DNA of 64,000 nt, from contig JAFYSH010000024.1 of the NCBI GenBank assembly GCA_017546605.1, positions 53,137 to 117,136 on the forward strand, written 5' to 3'. Position 1 is the first letter of the stretch, and every line of letters starts with the position of its first letter. The notes below the pieces were generated by a model. The model did not search any database and was not told where the DNA came from. It saw only the letters and a list, made by a program, of their open reading frames with translations. The position numbers and the translations under genes were made by a program. The DNA comes from Bacteroidales bacterium (GTDB lineage: Bacteria > Bacteroidota > Bacteroidia > Bacteroidales > UBA932). Shown piece after piece: positions 1 to 9,542 of this stretch.

Positions 1-1
1 C

Positions 2-754
2 ATCTTCTTAGGTACCGGCACATCCCAAGGAATCCCCATGATCGGGTGTTCCTGCCCCGTCTGCAAATCAACGGATCCGCACGACAAACGGTTGCGCTGT
101 TCCATCTACCTTGAATACGAAGGATTGCAATTGGTCGTTGATGCCGGCCCGGATTTCCGCCAACAAATTCTGCGCGAAAATATCACCAACCTGGATGCCG
201 TGCTACTCACACACCAGCACAAAGACCACACCGGTGGTTTGGATGACATTCGGGCTTTCAATTATCTATACGATAAGAATTTCCCCATTTATGCGGAAGA
301 ACGGGTCCAAGCCTCGCTCAAACAAGAATATGCCTATGCATTTGCAGCTTGTCCCTACCCGGGTATTCCACAATTTGAATTGCACACCATTGATGAATCA
401 CCTTTCCAGATTCAAGGACGGGCGATCATTCCCATCCGAGCTTGGCATCACCGTCTGCCCATCCTGGGATTCCGCTTTGGCAAATTGGCTTATCTAACCG
501 ATGCCAACCGTATCGAGCCGGAAGACATCGAAAAAATAAAAGGTGTTGAGATTTTCATCATCAACACCATTCGGCATACGCCACACTTGTCTCATTTCTC
601 CTTACCCCAAGCCCTGGAGGTCATCCGTCAAGTAGGAGCCCGCGAGAATTTCCTCACCCATCTCTCCCACCAGATCGATGCGCATCAGGCATTGAAAGCG
701 CTGCTCCCTACAAACGTACAACCCGCCTACGACGGGTTGTGCATTCAATTTTAA
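2..754 (+). CDS. MBL-fold metal-dependent hydrolase, 5' truncated by window edge
   Basis: A metallo-beta-lactamase-fold hydrolase of the PhnP-like group. The open frame runs back to the window edge from the Met at 38: residues before it read IFLGTGTSQGIP, the usual first beta strand of this family, so the real start lies just upstream of the window. The metal site HQHKDH follows LLTH, and later conserved positions include a His in AWHH, the Asp in LTDAN and the His in LTHLSHQID. A Cys-rich stretch near the visible N-terminus (GCSCPVC) is common in this subgroup. It is probably cytoplasmic, with a substrate that may be a cyclic phosphodiester; this is not determinable here. Its stop overlaps the stop of the convergent minus-strand gene by 4 bases (751-754). 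Confidence 0.85.
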   Translation: MFLGTGTSQGIPMIGCSCPVCKSTDPHDKRLRCSIYLEYEGLQLVVDAGPDFRQQILRENITNLDAVLLTHQHKDHTGGLDDIRAFNYLYDKNFPIYAEERVQASLKQEYAYAFAACPYPGIPQFELHTIDESPFQIQGRAIIPIRAWHHRLPILGFRFGKLAYLTDANRIEPEDIEKIKGVEIFIINTIRHTPHLSHFSLPQALEVIRQVGARENFLTHLSHQIDAHQALKALLPTNVQPAYDGLCIQF

Positions 755-2145
755 CCAATTGCGAAGGTTAGCCCGAAACGGAAGTTGACACTGAACGTAT
801 CAATGGGCAAGAATTGGGGCGTCATGTTTAAGTAGGTATAGTCGCTACCCAGGAAGAGGTTCACCCCATACTTCGGTGTGAATTCCAACAACCAGCCAAT
901 GGACTTCGCATAATTCAAGACCGAATAATTGACACCCAATGCCATCCAGTTGGTCGGACGGAGGTTGTATGAGAAGGTCAATTCTGTTTCGGTGCGCATC
1001 GGCCGGAAACGGGCATAATACAACACACCCACACTCATACTGTTGTTCAAGAAAGGATATTCCGCGCCCAAGTACAGACGAGGATCTGTGCTGTAGGAGG
1101 CAGACTCCGTAAGCGGGGTTTCATGAAAATTAGCCAAGGCCATGAGTTCATCCGCAATTTGGTTCAAAGCCGATTCAAAATCATAGTCTTCCAAAGTCAG
1201 ATCCGGGAAGCCCAGGTATGAGAACTGGCCCGTTGACACCAACTGCTGTACATTTTCTTCTTTGAAAGAAAGCTTACCCAAATCGGTCACTGACGCAGAG
1301 ATCCGTAAACCGTCCAAGTACGGAATACCGAGGTTGAACTCATATTCTGCCCCCAAATCAAAACCAACGCCAAAACCACCAATGCCCAGATCTTTCAATT
1401 GGGGCAATTCGAAGGGTTCATTTTCGTTTTCCGGCATTCGTAAACCCTTACCCATCAACCAACCCACAGCATCTGTATTCACCAGCCATGCATCCGAGGA
1501 CAATTGAATATCCGCTTGATTGATGCGAAGATCAATTCGTTCCAGGGCCACCAAGAACTTGGCTTTTACACCGACACGAAGCCCCTCGATCCAATTTCCC
1601 AAATCTCGGGCATAACCCAATGAGGCTTGTGCATAGACATCTTGTTGCAAGGTAAAGTCTTTCAAGGTATAGGATTGGGGCACTTGATTCATCCCTTGCT
1701 TGGCAAAAGCAAACAAATCATAGGGAAGTTGCGTATCCGCAGCCACCCGAACGGAAAAGTCCAGGGTCCAATAAGAGCGTTCTCCGGTTCGGAACCCTAA
1801 ATTCAAGAGATCGGTGTCTGCTTCCAAGTTCAAATAAGGATTGGACGGGAGTTGCGAAAGAAATTGCTGAGCCGATACCTCGGGATGCATAAAAGTCAGC
1901 AATTGGCCATTACTAGGAAACAGGAAATTGACGACACCCAGGTTGCTGTTCACCGCGACACCCAGGTTGCCCACTCCTGGCAGGCCCAAGTAATTGTTCG
2001 CAGGCACCATCGCCGGATTCAAACGGTTTCGCAAGGTCGCATTTTCGGCAAAATAACTTCCACGAAGTGCTTGTGCCGACAAGGCTGCATTGAACAGTAC
2101 TAAAATCAGTACACAAAGTGTCCAGCGGCAAATTCTATTTCTCAT
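751..2145 (-). CDS. DUF5723-like outer membrane protein
   Basis: A predicted secreted protein of 464 aa with a signal peptide (RNRICRWTLCVLILVLFN, then SAQA) and many short alternating hydrophobic strands ending in FRFGLTFAIG, as expected for an outer-membrane beta-barrel. The composition and early motif LRNRLNPAMVP fit the Bacteroidota DUF5723 family, whose function is unknown. I chose the start at 2145 rather than the in-frame ATG at 2160 because 2142-2145 forms an ATGA overlap with the stop of the upstream lipoprotein gene, indicating translational coupling. The two proteins probably act together in the envelope. Confidence 0.75.
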   Translation of the reverse strand: MRNRICRWTLCVLILVLFNAALSAQALRGSYFAENATLRNRLNPAMVPANNYLGLPGVGNLGVAVNSNLGVVNFLFPSNGQLLTFMHPEVSAQQFLSQLPSNPYLNLEADTDLLNLGFRTGERSYWTLDFSVRVAADTQLPYDLFAFAKQGMNQVPQSYTLKDFTLQQDVYAQASLGYARDLGNWIEGLRVGVKAKFLVALERIDLRINQADIQLSSDAWLVNTDAVGWLMGKGLRMPENENEPFELPQLKDLGIGGFGVGFDLGAEYEFNLGIPYLDGLRISASVTDLGKLSFKEENVQQLVSTGQFSYLGFPDLTLEDYDFESALNQIADELMALANFHETPLTESASYSTDPRLYLGAEYPFLNNSMSVGVLYYARFRPMRTETELTFSYNLRPTNWMALGVNYSVLNYAKSIGWLLEFTPKYGVNLFLGSDYTYLNMTPQFLPIDTFSVNFRFGLTFAIG

Positions 2146-3884
2146 AACAAATTCCCCCATTGATCAATTGTTCCAGTAAGCCCGCCCGGCACCGCAATCG
2201 CCAAACTGGCTCGAATAAAGTCTTTTTCTTCCAAGACTACAGCACTCAAATCAGGCGAAGTCACTTGGAAACTCACGCGCAGGCTGGACAAGGCTTCTGC
2301 AGAAGCACCCGGAGCCAGTTTCACTTGCAGATCCAACTGCGTCATGCCCGGCGATCCATCCGGATGACAGGCTGCTACCTGCTGCATCACCGCTCCATCC
2401 GTAGCGATGATCCGCCCCTGTTCATCCAACAATTCCAGGTGCATATCCACTTGCAAGGGCAGCGTATTGGCTACTTCTCCCACAAATTTCAAGGTACCCA
2501 TTTCCAAGATTTTACCCAAAATAGACGGCATCCCAGTCAAAGTATCGGCCATCGCAATGTGCAAGTCCGGGCCAAACGACAAGGGCAATACAAATTGATA
2601 GCCCACTTCCAATTGGTAGTCCGCATCCGGAACCAGGATGTGATCCTTACTGGTATCCGTTTCTCCCTTCACGTGCATACGGAAGGATTCGGGCAACTTC
2701 TTGAACAGAGAAGAAAAATCTTGTTGAACAAACTGGTAGCCTTCCGGAACATCTTGCTCATTGCCACCAATCCAGTAATGAGTTGTCGAAGGTTGATCCG
2801 GATCCGGTGTGTAAGGAAGACCCAAATTCAAGCTTATTTTAGAAGTCTCATCTTCCTGACCATTGCGGATCGCCACCAAATCCACCGAAGCATCCATAGC
2901 AATCCCCAGGTTGGAAGTCATATCCAACAAGAAATGAGGATTGGACAAATCCATGACAAAATTTTCATCCATCATGAAGGCCGGCACTTCGAGAAAATTC
3001 ACCTCCATGTTGTATCCAAAGGCATAATCCAGTTTACCCACCACTTTACTTACCGCAAGATCCTTCATATCCATAATCACCTTTACCTCTATCGGTGTGG
3101 ATGCCATCGGACGCGCCGCATACTGGCTATGATCAACCACCACATTCTCCGCATACAAGCGAGTACGAACACGGATCGTTTTATCCAAAACAAACGGACT
3201 CACCAATTCTATCTCAGACAAATCGAAACCTGTAATCTTCAAAGGGTCCACTGTTAAGGTATTGTTTTCCAGATAGGCATTGATGGACAGAATGTGATCT
3301 TCGCTCAAACGGGCATCCTCGGAAAGGAATTCTTCCGGAACCTCCACATCCAACTCCAAACGATAATCTGCAGTAATACCCGGAATCTCGGGAAGTTCCA
3401 CCTTGAGATTAAAGGTGGCATCGTTCATATAAATACAAGCCAACTGCTCGATTTCTCGCGGAATGTTAACCGGTCCGAGACGCAAGTGAAAATCCATAAA
3501 TTCTCCGTCAGTCATTCGCACGGGTGCCGGACTTGATTCGACAAAGTCGGTCCAATCAATGGACATGGCTTCCTCCACGGTCAAGTCCTCAAAATGCAAA
3601 GCACCGGACAAATCCGGAATTTGATCACTCAAATCAATGGCATCAGCCAACTCAATACGATATGAGCCATCTTCGGCTACTTTTAAGAATTCAACATCCT
3701 CTTCCGAAAGAAAATCACTCAAACGAAGGGTGTCAGTACTTCCCAACGGAAAAACAAAAGCTTCTCCGCCAAAGGAAATGGTGTCGTCCACATTTCCCAA
3801 ATCATAGGATTGATCGACACATGAATTTACCAAGATTGCACCAACAAGCAACAATAAGGCAACAATCACAAATTTATGTTTCAT
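2142..3884 (-). CDS. Large lipoprotein of unknown function
   Basis: A 580-aa lipoprotein: Lys-containing n-region, hydrophobic core and lipobox VNSC with the lipidated Cys at residue 22, then VDQSYDLGN. The mature part is rich in beta-strand patterns and acidic residues, and repeatedly alternates ELP/EIPG-type turns with long strands. I see no catalytic motif. It is the first gene of a two-gene unit, with its stop overlapping the start of the DUF5723-like barrel (ATGA). I infer a periplasmic or surface-attached partner for that barrel. It could be a scaffold or adhesin; I do not assign a function. Confidence 0.7.
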   Translation of the reverse strand: MKHKFVIVALLLLVGAILVNSCVDQSYDLGNVDDTISFGGEAFVFPLGSTDTLRLSDFLSEEDVEFLKVAEDGSYRIELADAIDLSDQIPDLSGALHFEDLTVEEAMSIDWTDFVESSPAPVRMTDGEFMDFHLRLGPVNIPREIEQLACIYMNDATFNLKVELPEIPGITADYRLELDVEVPEEFLSEDARLSEDHILSINAYLENNTLTVDPLKITGFDLSEIELVSPFVLDKTIRVRTRLYAENVVVDHSQYAARPMASTPIEVKVIMDMKDLAVSKVVGKLDYAFGYNMEVNFLEVPAFMMDENFVMDLSNPHFLLDMTSNLGIAMDASVDLVAIRNGQEDETSKISLNLGLPYTPDPDQPSTTHYWIGGNEQDVPEGYQFVQQDFSSLFKKLPESFRMHVKGETDTSKDHILVPDADYQLEVGYQFVLPLSFGPDLHIAMADTLTGMPSILGKILEMGTLKFVGEVANTLPLQVDMHLELLDEQGRIIATDGAVMQQVAACHPDGSPGMTQLDLQVKLAPGASAEALSSLRVSFQVTSPDLSAVVLEEKDFIRASLAIAVPGGLTGTIDQWGNLL

Positions 3885-3913
3885 ATTTTATAAAATTAAT
3901 CAATTGATATCCA

Positions 3914-3921
3914 CAAAGTTA
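3914..3921 (-). promoter_or_regulatory. Candidate -7 box upstream of the 2142-3884 lipoprotein
   Basis: Minus-strand TAACTTTG matches the Bacteroidota TAnnTTTG -7 element. It lies about 30 bases before the ATG at 3884, in the gap after the AddA-like gene. No well-spaced TTG -33 partner is visible, so support is partial. Confidence 0.4.
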
Positions 3922-3924
3922 ACT

Positions 3925-6684
3925 TTATTTTTCAATCAATATTACTTTATTCAAAGAAACATACCACAAATAACCTTTGACGTTCCAGCCCATCTGCGAT
4001 ACCTTCTCCAGATAACGCCGCACCTGTTTGACATATTCTCCGCTTTCTACATGACCGAACTTATAATCCAGGACGATAGCCTGCTTGTCTTTGACCATAA
4101 CACGGTCTGGGCAGACCAATTGCCCTTGCTGGTCCAGAATCGTCATCTCGTTATAGGTCTGATAGGTTCCGTCAAACCAATGCTGATCACGAACCCGCTC
4201 CAAAGCTTGCCTCAATTCATGCGTAACCGCCTCCACATCTGCTTGCGCCAATTCCCCATCCATCACGGCGATGTGAATGCTCTTGGAGAGTTCCGTTGCT
4301 TTTTCAACGCGCGAAAGGATCTTGTGCATCACCACCCCGCGAGTCCGATCCGAATCGCCCGAAAAGAAATCAGCCCCCTGCAGGGACAACTGCAAGCGGT
4401 TTCCAATGGGGATGGACCGGAAAACAGCTTCTTCTTTGAGTCTCTGATTCTCCTCAGACGCCTGCTGCGGCTGCACAATGCGACCCTGACCAATCTCCAG
4501 GACTTTCCAGCGATCATCGGCCTCCAACGGCAAGAATGCTCGATCGTAATGGCTGTACAAGAGATTGGACAACGAATTAATGGAATAATCTCCTTTTTTC
4601 TTGATTTTCGGTTGGGCACTTAAAATGATCATCTCCTCTTTGGCCCGCGTAAAAGCCACATACGCAACATTCAAAAGGTCCACCAGATAATACTGGCGCT
4701 CTTTCCAGTAGTCCTCTGAAAACCAAGAATTTTTCAAATCCGCATTGTACGGCAAGGGCAAAATCGGCAACATATTGAAAGGTGCTTTCTGGGGAGTCAC
4801 CCACAGATAGGTTCCCATATTGCCACGAGGACTAAAAAGCTCATCCAAAAATGGCAAGATAAGAATTTTGGCATCCAACCCTTTCGACTTATGTACCGTC
4901 AAGATTCGCAACGCATCTTCTCCCTCCGGAGCCTGCACACAACGATTGCAGCCCGTTTCATCCCACCAAGTCAACAGTTCTTTGATGTTTCCTCCGTGGT
5001 ACCCCATGGTAAACTCCAATACGGCATCCAGGAAAGTGCGGATGAAGATGGATTCCCGATGTTCATCGGGAGACAGTTCCCGAACCAGACGTTCACACAA
5101 GGCGTACAAAGAAACATCCTCAGGCAAAGAACCTTGATCCGATAGTTGCTTCAATCGTCCGACCAAGCCCAACACCGCCTCCGAGCTCGAAAGCGTCAAG
5201 GACTCCTCCGTCACGACCCGATAACCTTGACCCAACAAATGAGCGGCCAGCAGGCTTCCCTCTTTGTTCTTGCGCACCAGCAGCGTAATATCCCGCAGGT
5301 GAAAACCTCGGCCCAATATTTCTTCAATAATTTCAGGAAGACGCTGCAATACCGCCGCTTTCCAATCCTTATCAGCCACTCGCTCCCGATCCACAAACTG
5401 CAGGGACACGCGACCAAAACCGGCATTCTTGGACACGACTTCCTGTTTGACATCCGCAAAAATCTGACGAATCAAACTGGCTTTCGGAGACGTATCCAAC
5501 AAGTCATAGCCGCGCTCTTTGTTGTAGACTTGTTGCACAGCTTCTGCGGCTTTGGAAAAGAAGGCATTGTTAAAATGAACAATAACTTCAGCACTACGCC
5601 AATTTTCCCGAATCGGATACTCCTGGTACATTGAGGAATCGAGACTGGCCTGAATTTTATGGTTCAGCAGTTGCCAATCCGAATTTCGCCATCGGTAAAT
5701 ACATTGCTTGACATCCCCTACCACCAAGTTATCTTGATGATTGTCAAGACTGTCCTTCAACAAGGGACTGAAATTTTTCCACTGCAAGGTGGAGGTATCT
5801 TGAAACTCATCCAACATATAATGACGGATGCGTGTCCCTATTTTTTCATAGACAAACGGGGTATCATCTTGTCCAATCAGACGATTCAGAAAATAATTGG
5901 TCTCGGACAGCAAAACCAGGTTATTTTCGCGACAATAGCGGTAAAGGTGTTCCCGAATATCTGCAAATAAGGCAATGACATTGATGTTCATCAAAATCAC
6001 CGAGGCTGTTATCATGTCCTTCCGCTGATCCTCAGTCAATGAGTTCGGATCTTGTTGCTCCAGTTCAGACAATTGATCGTGGAGTTGTTCAAGGGCTTCC
6101 CGATACTTGCGAATTGAAGGCTTATCCCGCAAACACGCTTCCATTTCGCGACTCTTGAGTTTGTATTCTTCCGAGAAAAGACGGTTACCCATTTCTTTGA
6201 TTTTCGCCGTAGCATCCCACGACGCGCCTCGTTCTATGTTTTCCACTGAAAGGGTAATCAGCCAATCCAACAGCTCCTCCTCACCTTCCAAGTTATTCAT
6301 CATCTCATCCACAGCCTCGGACAAGACCCGTTGCTGATCCAATTCAATGTTGTAATTCGCAGCCTGTCCCAATTCCCGGGCAAAAGAGCGCATCACCCGC
6401 TGAAAGAAACGGTCAATGGTACTGACTTGAAAGGCCGTATAATCATTCAGAATCTCAACCAACAAGCGGCGTGCCTGTTCTTGTCGGGGATGCTTCGGGT
6501 CTTGCGCCAAGTTGTCCAGCTCCTGAATAATACGGTGCTTCATTTCCTCCGTCGCCTTGTTGGTAAAGGTAACCGCCAGGATGTGACGAAACGATTGTTC
6601 CGATTGGAACAACAGGTTCAAGTACTCCTGGGTCAGACGGTGAGTTTTCCCAGAACCGGCAGAAGCTTTATAGATTTTTAACAT
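3925..6684 (-). CDS. AddA-like UvrD-family helicase with C-terminal nuclease
   Basis: A 919-aa superfamily-1 DNA helicase-nuclease that should pair with the AddB-like protein upstream to process double-strand DNA ends for RecA-dependent repair. Visible motifs: Walker A ASAGSGKT (residues 7-14), motif II DEFQDTS (about 290), motif III VVGDVKQCIYRWR, motif V TVHKSKGLD, motif VI VAFTRAKEE (about 678). The C-terminus has a PD-(D/E)XK nuclease pattern: HKIL (about 785), PDRV, then VLDYKFGH (about 873). The start at 6684 (MLKIYKASAGSGKT) puts the P-loop where the family has it; a 35-codon extension from 6789 would lie almost wholly inside the upstream gene. It overlaps that gene by 17 bases. It is somewhat shorter than typical AddA. 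Confidence 0.85.
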   Translation of the reverse strand: MLKIYKASAGSGKTHRLTQEYLNLLFQSEQSFRHILAVTFTNKATEEMKHRIIQELDNLAQDPKHPRQEQARRLLVEILNDYTAFQVSTIDRFFQRVMRSFARELGQAANYNIELDQQRVLSEAVDEMMNNLEGEEELLDWLITLSVENIERGASWDATAKIKEMGNRLFSEEYKLKSREMEACLRDKPSIRKYREALEQLHDQLSELEQQDPNSLTEDQRKDMITASVILMNINVIALFADIREHLYRYCRENNLVLLSETNYFLNRLIGQDDTPFVYEKIGTRIRHYMLDEFQDTSTLQWKNFSPLLKDSLDNHQDNLVVGDVKQCIYRWRNSDWQLLNHKIQASLDSSMYQEYPIRENWRSAEVIVHFNNAFFSKAAEAVQQVYNKERGYDLLDTSPKASLIRQIFADVKQEVVSKNAGFGRVSLQFVDRERVADKDWKAAVLQRLPEIIEEILGRGFHLRDITLLVRKNKEGSLLAAHLLGQGYRVVTEESLTLSSSEAVLGLVGRLKQLSDQGSLPEDVSLYALCERLVRELSPDEHRESIFIRTFLDAVLEFTMGYHGGNIKELLTWWDETGCNRCVQAPEGEDALRILTVHKSKGLDAKILILPFLDELFSPRGNMGTYLWVTPQKAPFNMLPILPLPYNADLKNSWFSEDYWKERQYYLVDLLNVAYVAFTRAKEEMIILSAQPKIKKKGDYSINSLSNLLYSHYDRAFLPLEADDRWKVLEIGQGRIVQPQQASEENQRLKEEAVFRSIPIGNRLQLSLQGADFFSGDSDRTRGVVMHKILSRVEKATELSKSIHIAVMDGELAQADVEAVTHELRQALERVRDQHWFDGTYQTYNEMTILDQQGQLVCPDRVMVKDKQAIVLDYKFGHVESGEYVKQVRRYLEKVSQMGWNVKGYLWYVSLNKVILIEK

Positions 6685-9538
6685 AGTGCGTATTACAATA
6701 GTTGACAAATGAACAATATTCACAAGGTGAATGGAAACCATCCCTACGCGAAGTCCTGACAAAGGGTTTGGTCGGATCCATGATTTCATCCAACAAACCT
6801 TTCAACAATTGGGCATACTTTTCGGCATCCTGCGGAGTCACCCGAATGGTGGGCACCACATCCTTGAACAGGTCTTTGGCCGAATAAACGGCAAGATCCA
6901 CCTCCAGTTTGGGATTGTACACCGGCTTATCGGGCTCATTCAAGGTACCCCGACGACAAAGCAGATCGTAGAAATAAAGTTGGAATGCCGTATAAGGCCG
7001 CTTTTCGGAGGAAACATCAAACATTTCTTCCACTTGCTTATACTCCATGGACGATCCTCCGGTTTTGTAATCCACGATGCGCCAGTTTCCAAATTTACGG
7101 TCGATCCGGTCGATAAACCCTTTCAAAAGCACCGTTGATCCATCGGACAACGCAAAAGGAGTGATCCTTTTCTGTTCCAAGGCTTCCAATACCGGAATTA
7201 CTTCCAGATCCTGCTCCAGAACACGCAGTGCGATGCGCTTTAACAAGGCTGCTATAATCCGGTTCTTTCCGGTAATTTCAGAGACATTCATCTCCGAACG
7301 AAAGGCTTGCGCAATTTTCTTTTCCAAAAGTAAGGAATGCCCATTCAAGATCTCCTCCACTAACTCATCATCAAACTCATTGCCTACCATCGGCTCGTAC
7401 AACAATTGAATCACCTTGTGAAAGAGGGTACCGAAGGTGCTTGCCTCTACGTCCTCCACCACTTCGTCTTGCTGCTGTATCCACATTCCGAAGAAAAACA
7501 TCAAGGGACATTTTAGGTAATTGTTCAAAGAACTGGCCGAAAACGAACTGGTTCGAAGACGTTCCAAAATCGCAGGCGTCTTATGAACGACGACCTCTTC
7601 CGGCTGCGCTAGACAAATCTCACTCTCCAAAGTAGTTTCCTGCAACGGCAAACGATACTGGTAGCGCAATTGTTTAATAAAGCGACTCTCTTCCCCCGTC
7701 TTCATTCCTTCGGTACGTTGGTCATACAAAAGCCAAACCCGTTTGGCCCGACTAATCATCCGATAAAAATAGTAGGCCTGAATGGCATCCTGTTGCTCGT
7801 AGGTCGGTAGACCAAATCCCTTACGGAGCTGGTAGGGTATAAAGGAGTTACTGACTGCCTGACGCGGGAAAATTCCTTCATTGACCGACAACACTACCAG
7901 GTTCTCAAAATCCAATGCCCGTGTTTCCAAGGGGCCCATGATCTGCAAGCCCGACAAAGGCTCTCCCCGATAAGGAATGGATACACCTGCTGTCAACTGA
8001 TCCAGAATACGCAGCCAAGACTTAAGTTCCAACGGCAAATTCAAATCCCGCAAGCGAACCAAAACCGCGTAAAGATGGTACAAAAATTCCTTATCCACCG
8101 GGGAGAAGTTCTTACCCAACTGGTGAAAGGTCTCGATAAAATAATCTGCCACTTCCCTTACATAGGCTATTTTTTCGTCCGGCTGCTGCTGGGTTCTCGG
8201 AAGAGGCACCTGGCCGAACAGCTGATCAAACTCGGGGATTCCCAGCTGTGTCAGTTCCGATTCCGGTACATAAATCAGATTATTTTGGGTAACCCGACTG
8301 CGTATTTGATGAATTGCCGCCTGATACTGCGAGCAAAGACAAGGATGATTCAACAGATTCAGCAAAGATGCGTGGTAAAACATGCGACTCTCTCCGTCAC
8401 AACGGCACTTGTCCACCAACTGCGCAAGACAACGGAAGAAAGACTGAATCTTGCTGTTGTGCAAGGGATAGCCCATGGTCACATTGACCCGATTTACAGT
8501 TTGCGGCAAGGATTCTAAGAGCGGGTCCAAGAGCTGTTCCTGCGGCAGGACGATGGCTGTTTTAAAAAGACGGTCCACATCGGTTTCAGGCAGATTCGGC
8601 AAGATGGTTTCCTCCAACAAACGTCCTACATACTTGGCTTGCCCCACCAGAGAGGGAACCCCAATCACAGTAACTTCAGGCATGGATTCCGGAGCATCTG
8701 CAGCAGACAACTCGTGTAAACTCGGAAAGTCCCGCAGGTTCTCTTGCACAAACCAAGAGGCCTTGTTATAGGGATCTCGGATGAGCGAGCCTGCATAATC
8801 CCAGTAAAAATCAGCCCGCTGTTCATCCCGTAAAAAGGCCAATAACTTCCGTTCACAAGCCGTCAGCGCATTCAATCCCACAAAAACATAACGGGGATGC
8901 GCATCCAAACGTTGACGGACTACACTATCCGGGTGCGACAATTGCTCCACCACCCGACGATACAAGGCGCCATCGTATCCCATGCCTTCCGCTGCGAGTT
9001 CTTGATTAAACGCCTGATACAAAGGATACAGAATCTCCCACGTCTTCTTAAAGGACTGCTCATTGGATGAAGGGCTCTGTTTCCGGAAACTGGACCAGAA
9101 CTGCCGGATTGCCAACAATTGATCTTCTTCCAAAAAATCGTAGCCGGCATCCAACTCCCGCAGGTCGTGAATATTGGCAAATAATTGCTGTGCATCGACC
9201 AAATATTTGTCCAAATCACTGAAATCATTCAACAGGAGATCGCCCCAGACCAAAAAATGCTCCAGGGTTTCTGTCTGATCACCCGTCAAGTCTCGGTATA
9301 AACCATGCAGACGCAACAGCGCACCAATCCGATCGACCGGAAGGCGGTCCGACAGCTCATAAAACAAAGCATTGATAGTTGTTACAGGCGGTGAAAAGAT
9401 AGCTCCACCCGCTTGGTGACCCAAGTATTTGCGAAAAAACAAGGATGAACGCCGGTTCGGGAATACGAAACAGGCATTCATCCATGTATCCCGCTCTCGA
9501 GTCAAGTAGATATCAGCAACTTGACGCAGGAATTCCAT
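6668..9538 (-). CDS. AddB-like PD-(D/E)XK nuclease subunit
   Basis: A 956-aa partner of the AddA-like helicase. The N-terminus has VFPNRRSSLFF (about residues 25-35), typical of the inactive helicase-like half of AddB. The C-terminus has NYLKCPLMFFF (about 676), GTLFHKVIQ, KGFIDRID and RIVDYKTGG (about 823), which are the His/Asp/Lys nuclease signature, and finally CEYCSFVNYC (about 934). The early Cys plus the last Cys cluster resemble the four ligands of the AddB 4Fe-4S cluster. I chose the ATG at 9538: it lies 4 bases after the pgi stop, whereas the ATG at 9631 would sit well inside pgi. Overlap with the next gene implies co-translation. Confidence 0.83.
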   Translation of the reverse strand: MEFLRQVADIYLTRERDTWMNACFVFPNRRSSLFFRKYLGHQAGGAIFSPPVTTINALFYELSDRLPVDRIGALLRLHGLYRDLTGDQTETLEHFLVWGDLLLNDFSDLDKYLVDAQQLFANIHDLRELDAGYDFLEEDQLLAIRQFWSSFRKQSPSSNEQSFKKTWEILYPLYQAFNQELAAEGMGYDGALYRRVVEQLSHPDSVVRQRLDAHPRYVFVGLNALTACERKLLAFLRDEQRADFYWDYAGSLIRDPYNKASWFVQENLRDFPSLHELSAADAPESMPEVTVIGVPSLVGQAKYVGRLLEETILPNLPETDVDRLFKTAIVLPQEQLLDPLLESLPQTVNRVNVTMGYPLHNSKIQSFFRCLAQLVDKCRCDGESRMFYHASLLNLLNHPCLCSQYQAAIHQIRSRVTQNNLIYVPESELTQLGIPEFDQLFGQVPLPRTQQQPDEKIAYVREVADYFIETFHQLGKNFSPVDKEFLYHLYAVLVRLRDLNLPLELKSWLRILDQLTAGVSIPYRGEPLSGLQIMGPLETRALDFENLVVLSVNEGIFPRQAVSNSFIPYQLRKGFGLPTYEQQDAIQAYYFYRMISRAKRVWLLYDQRTEGMKTGEESRFIKQLRYQYRLPLQETTLESEICLAQPEEVVVHKTPAILERLRTSSFSASSLNNYLKCPLMFFFGMWIQQQDEVVEDVEASTFGTLFHKVIQLLYEPMVGNEFDDELVEEILNGHSLLLEKKIAQAFRSEMNVSEITGKNRIIAALLKRIALRVLEQDLEVIPVLEALEQKRITPFALSDGSTVLLKGFIDRIDRKFGNWRIVDYKTGGSSMEYKQVEEMFDVSSEKRPYTAFQLYFYDLLCRRGTLNEPDKPVYNPKLEVDLAVYSAKDLFKDVVPTIRVTPQDAEKYAQLLKGLLDEIMDPTKPFVRTSRRDGFHSPCEYCSFVNYCNTHYVKNL

Positions 9539-9542
9539 CGTA

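Noticed and set aside
2160..3257. 365-codon plus-strand open frame opposite the large lipoprotein gene
   Set aside because: Antisense to a gene with a signal peptide and translational coupling; the product has no recognisable features.
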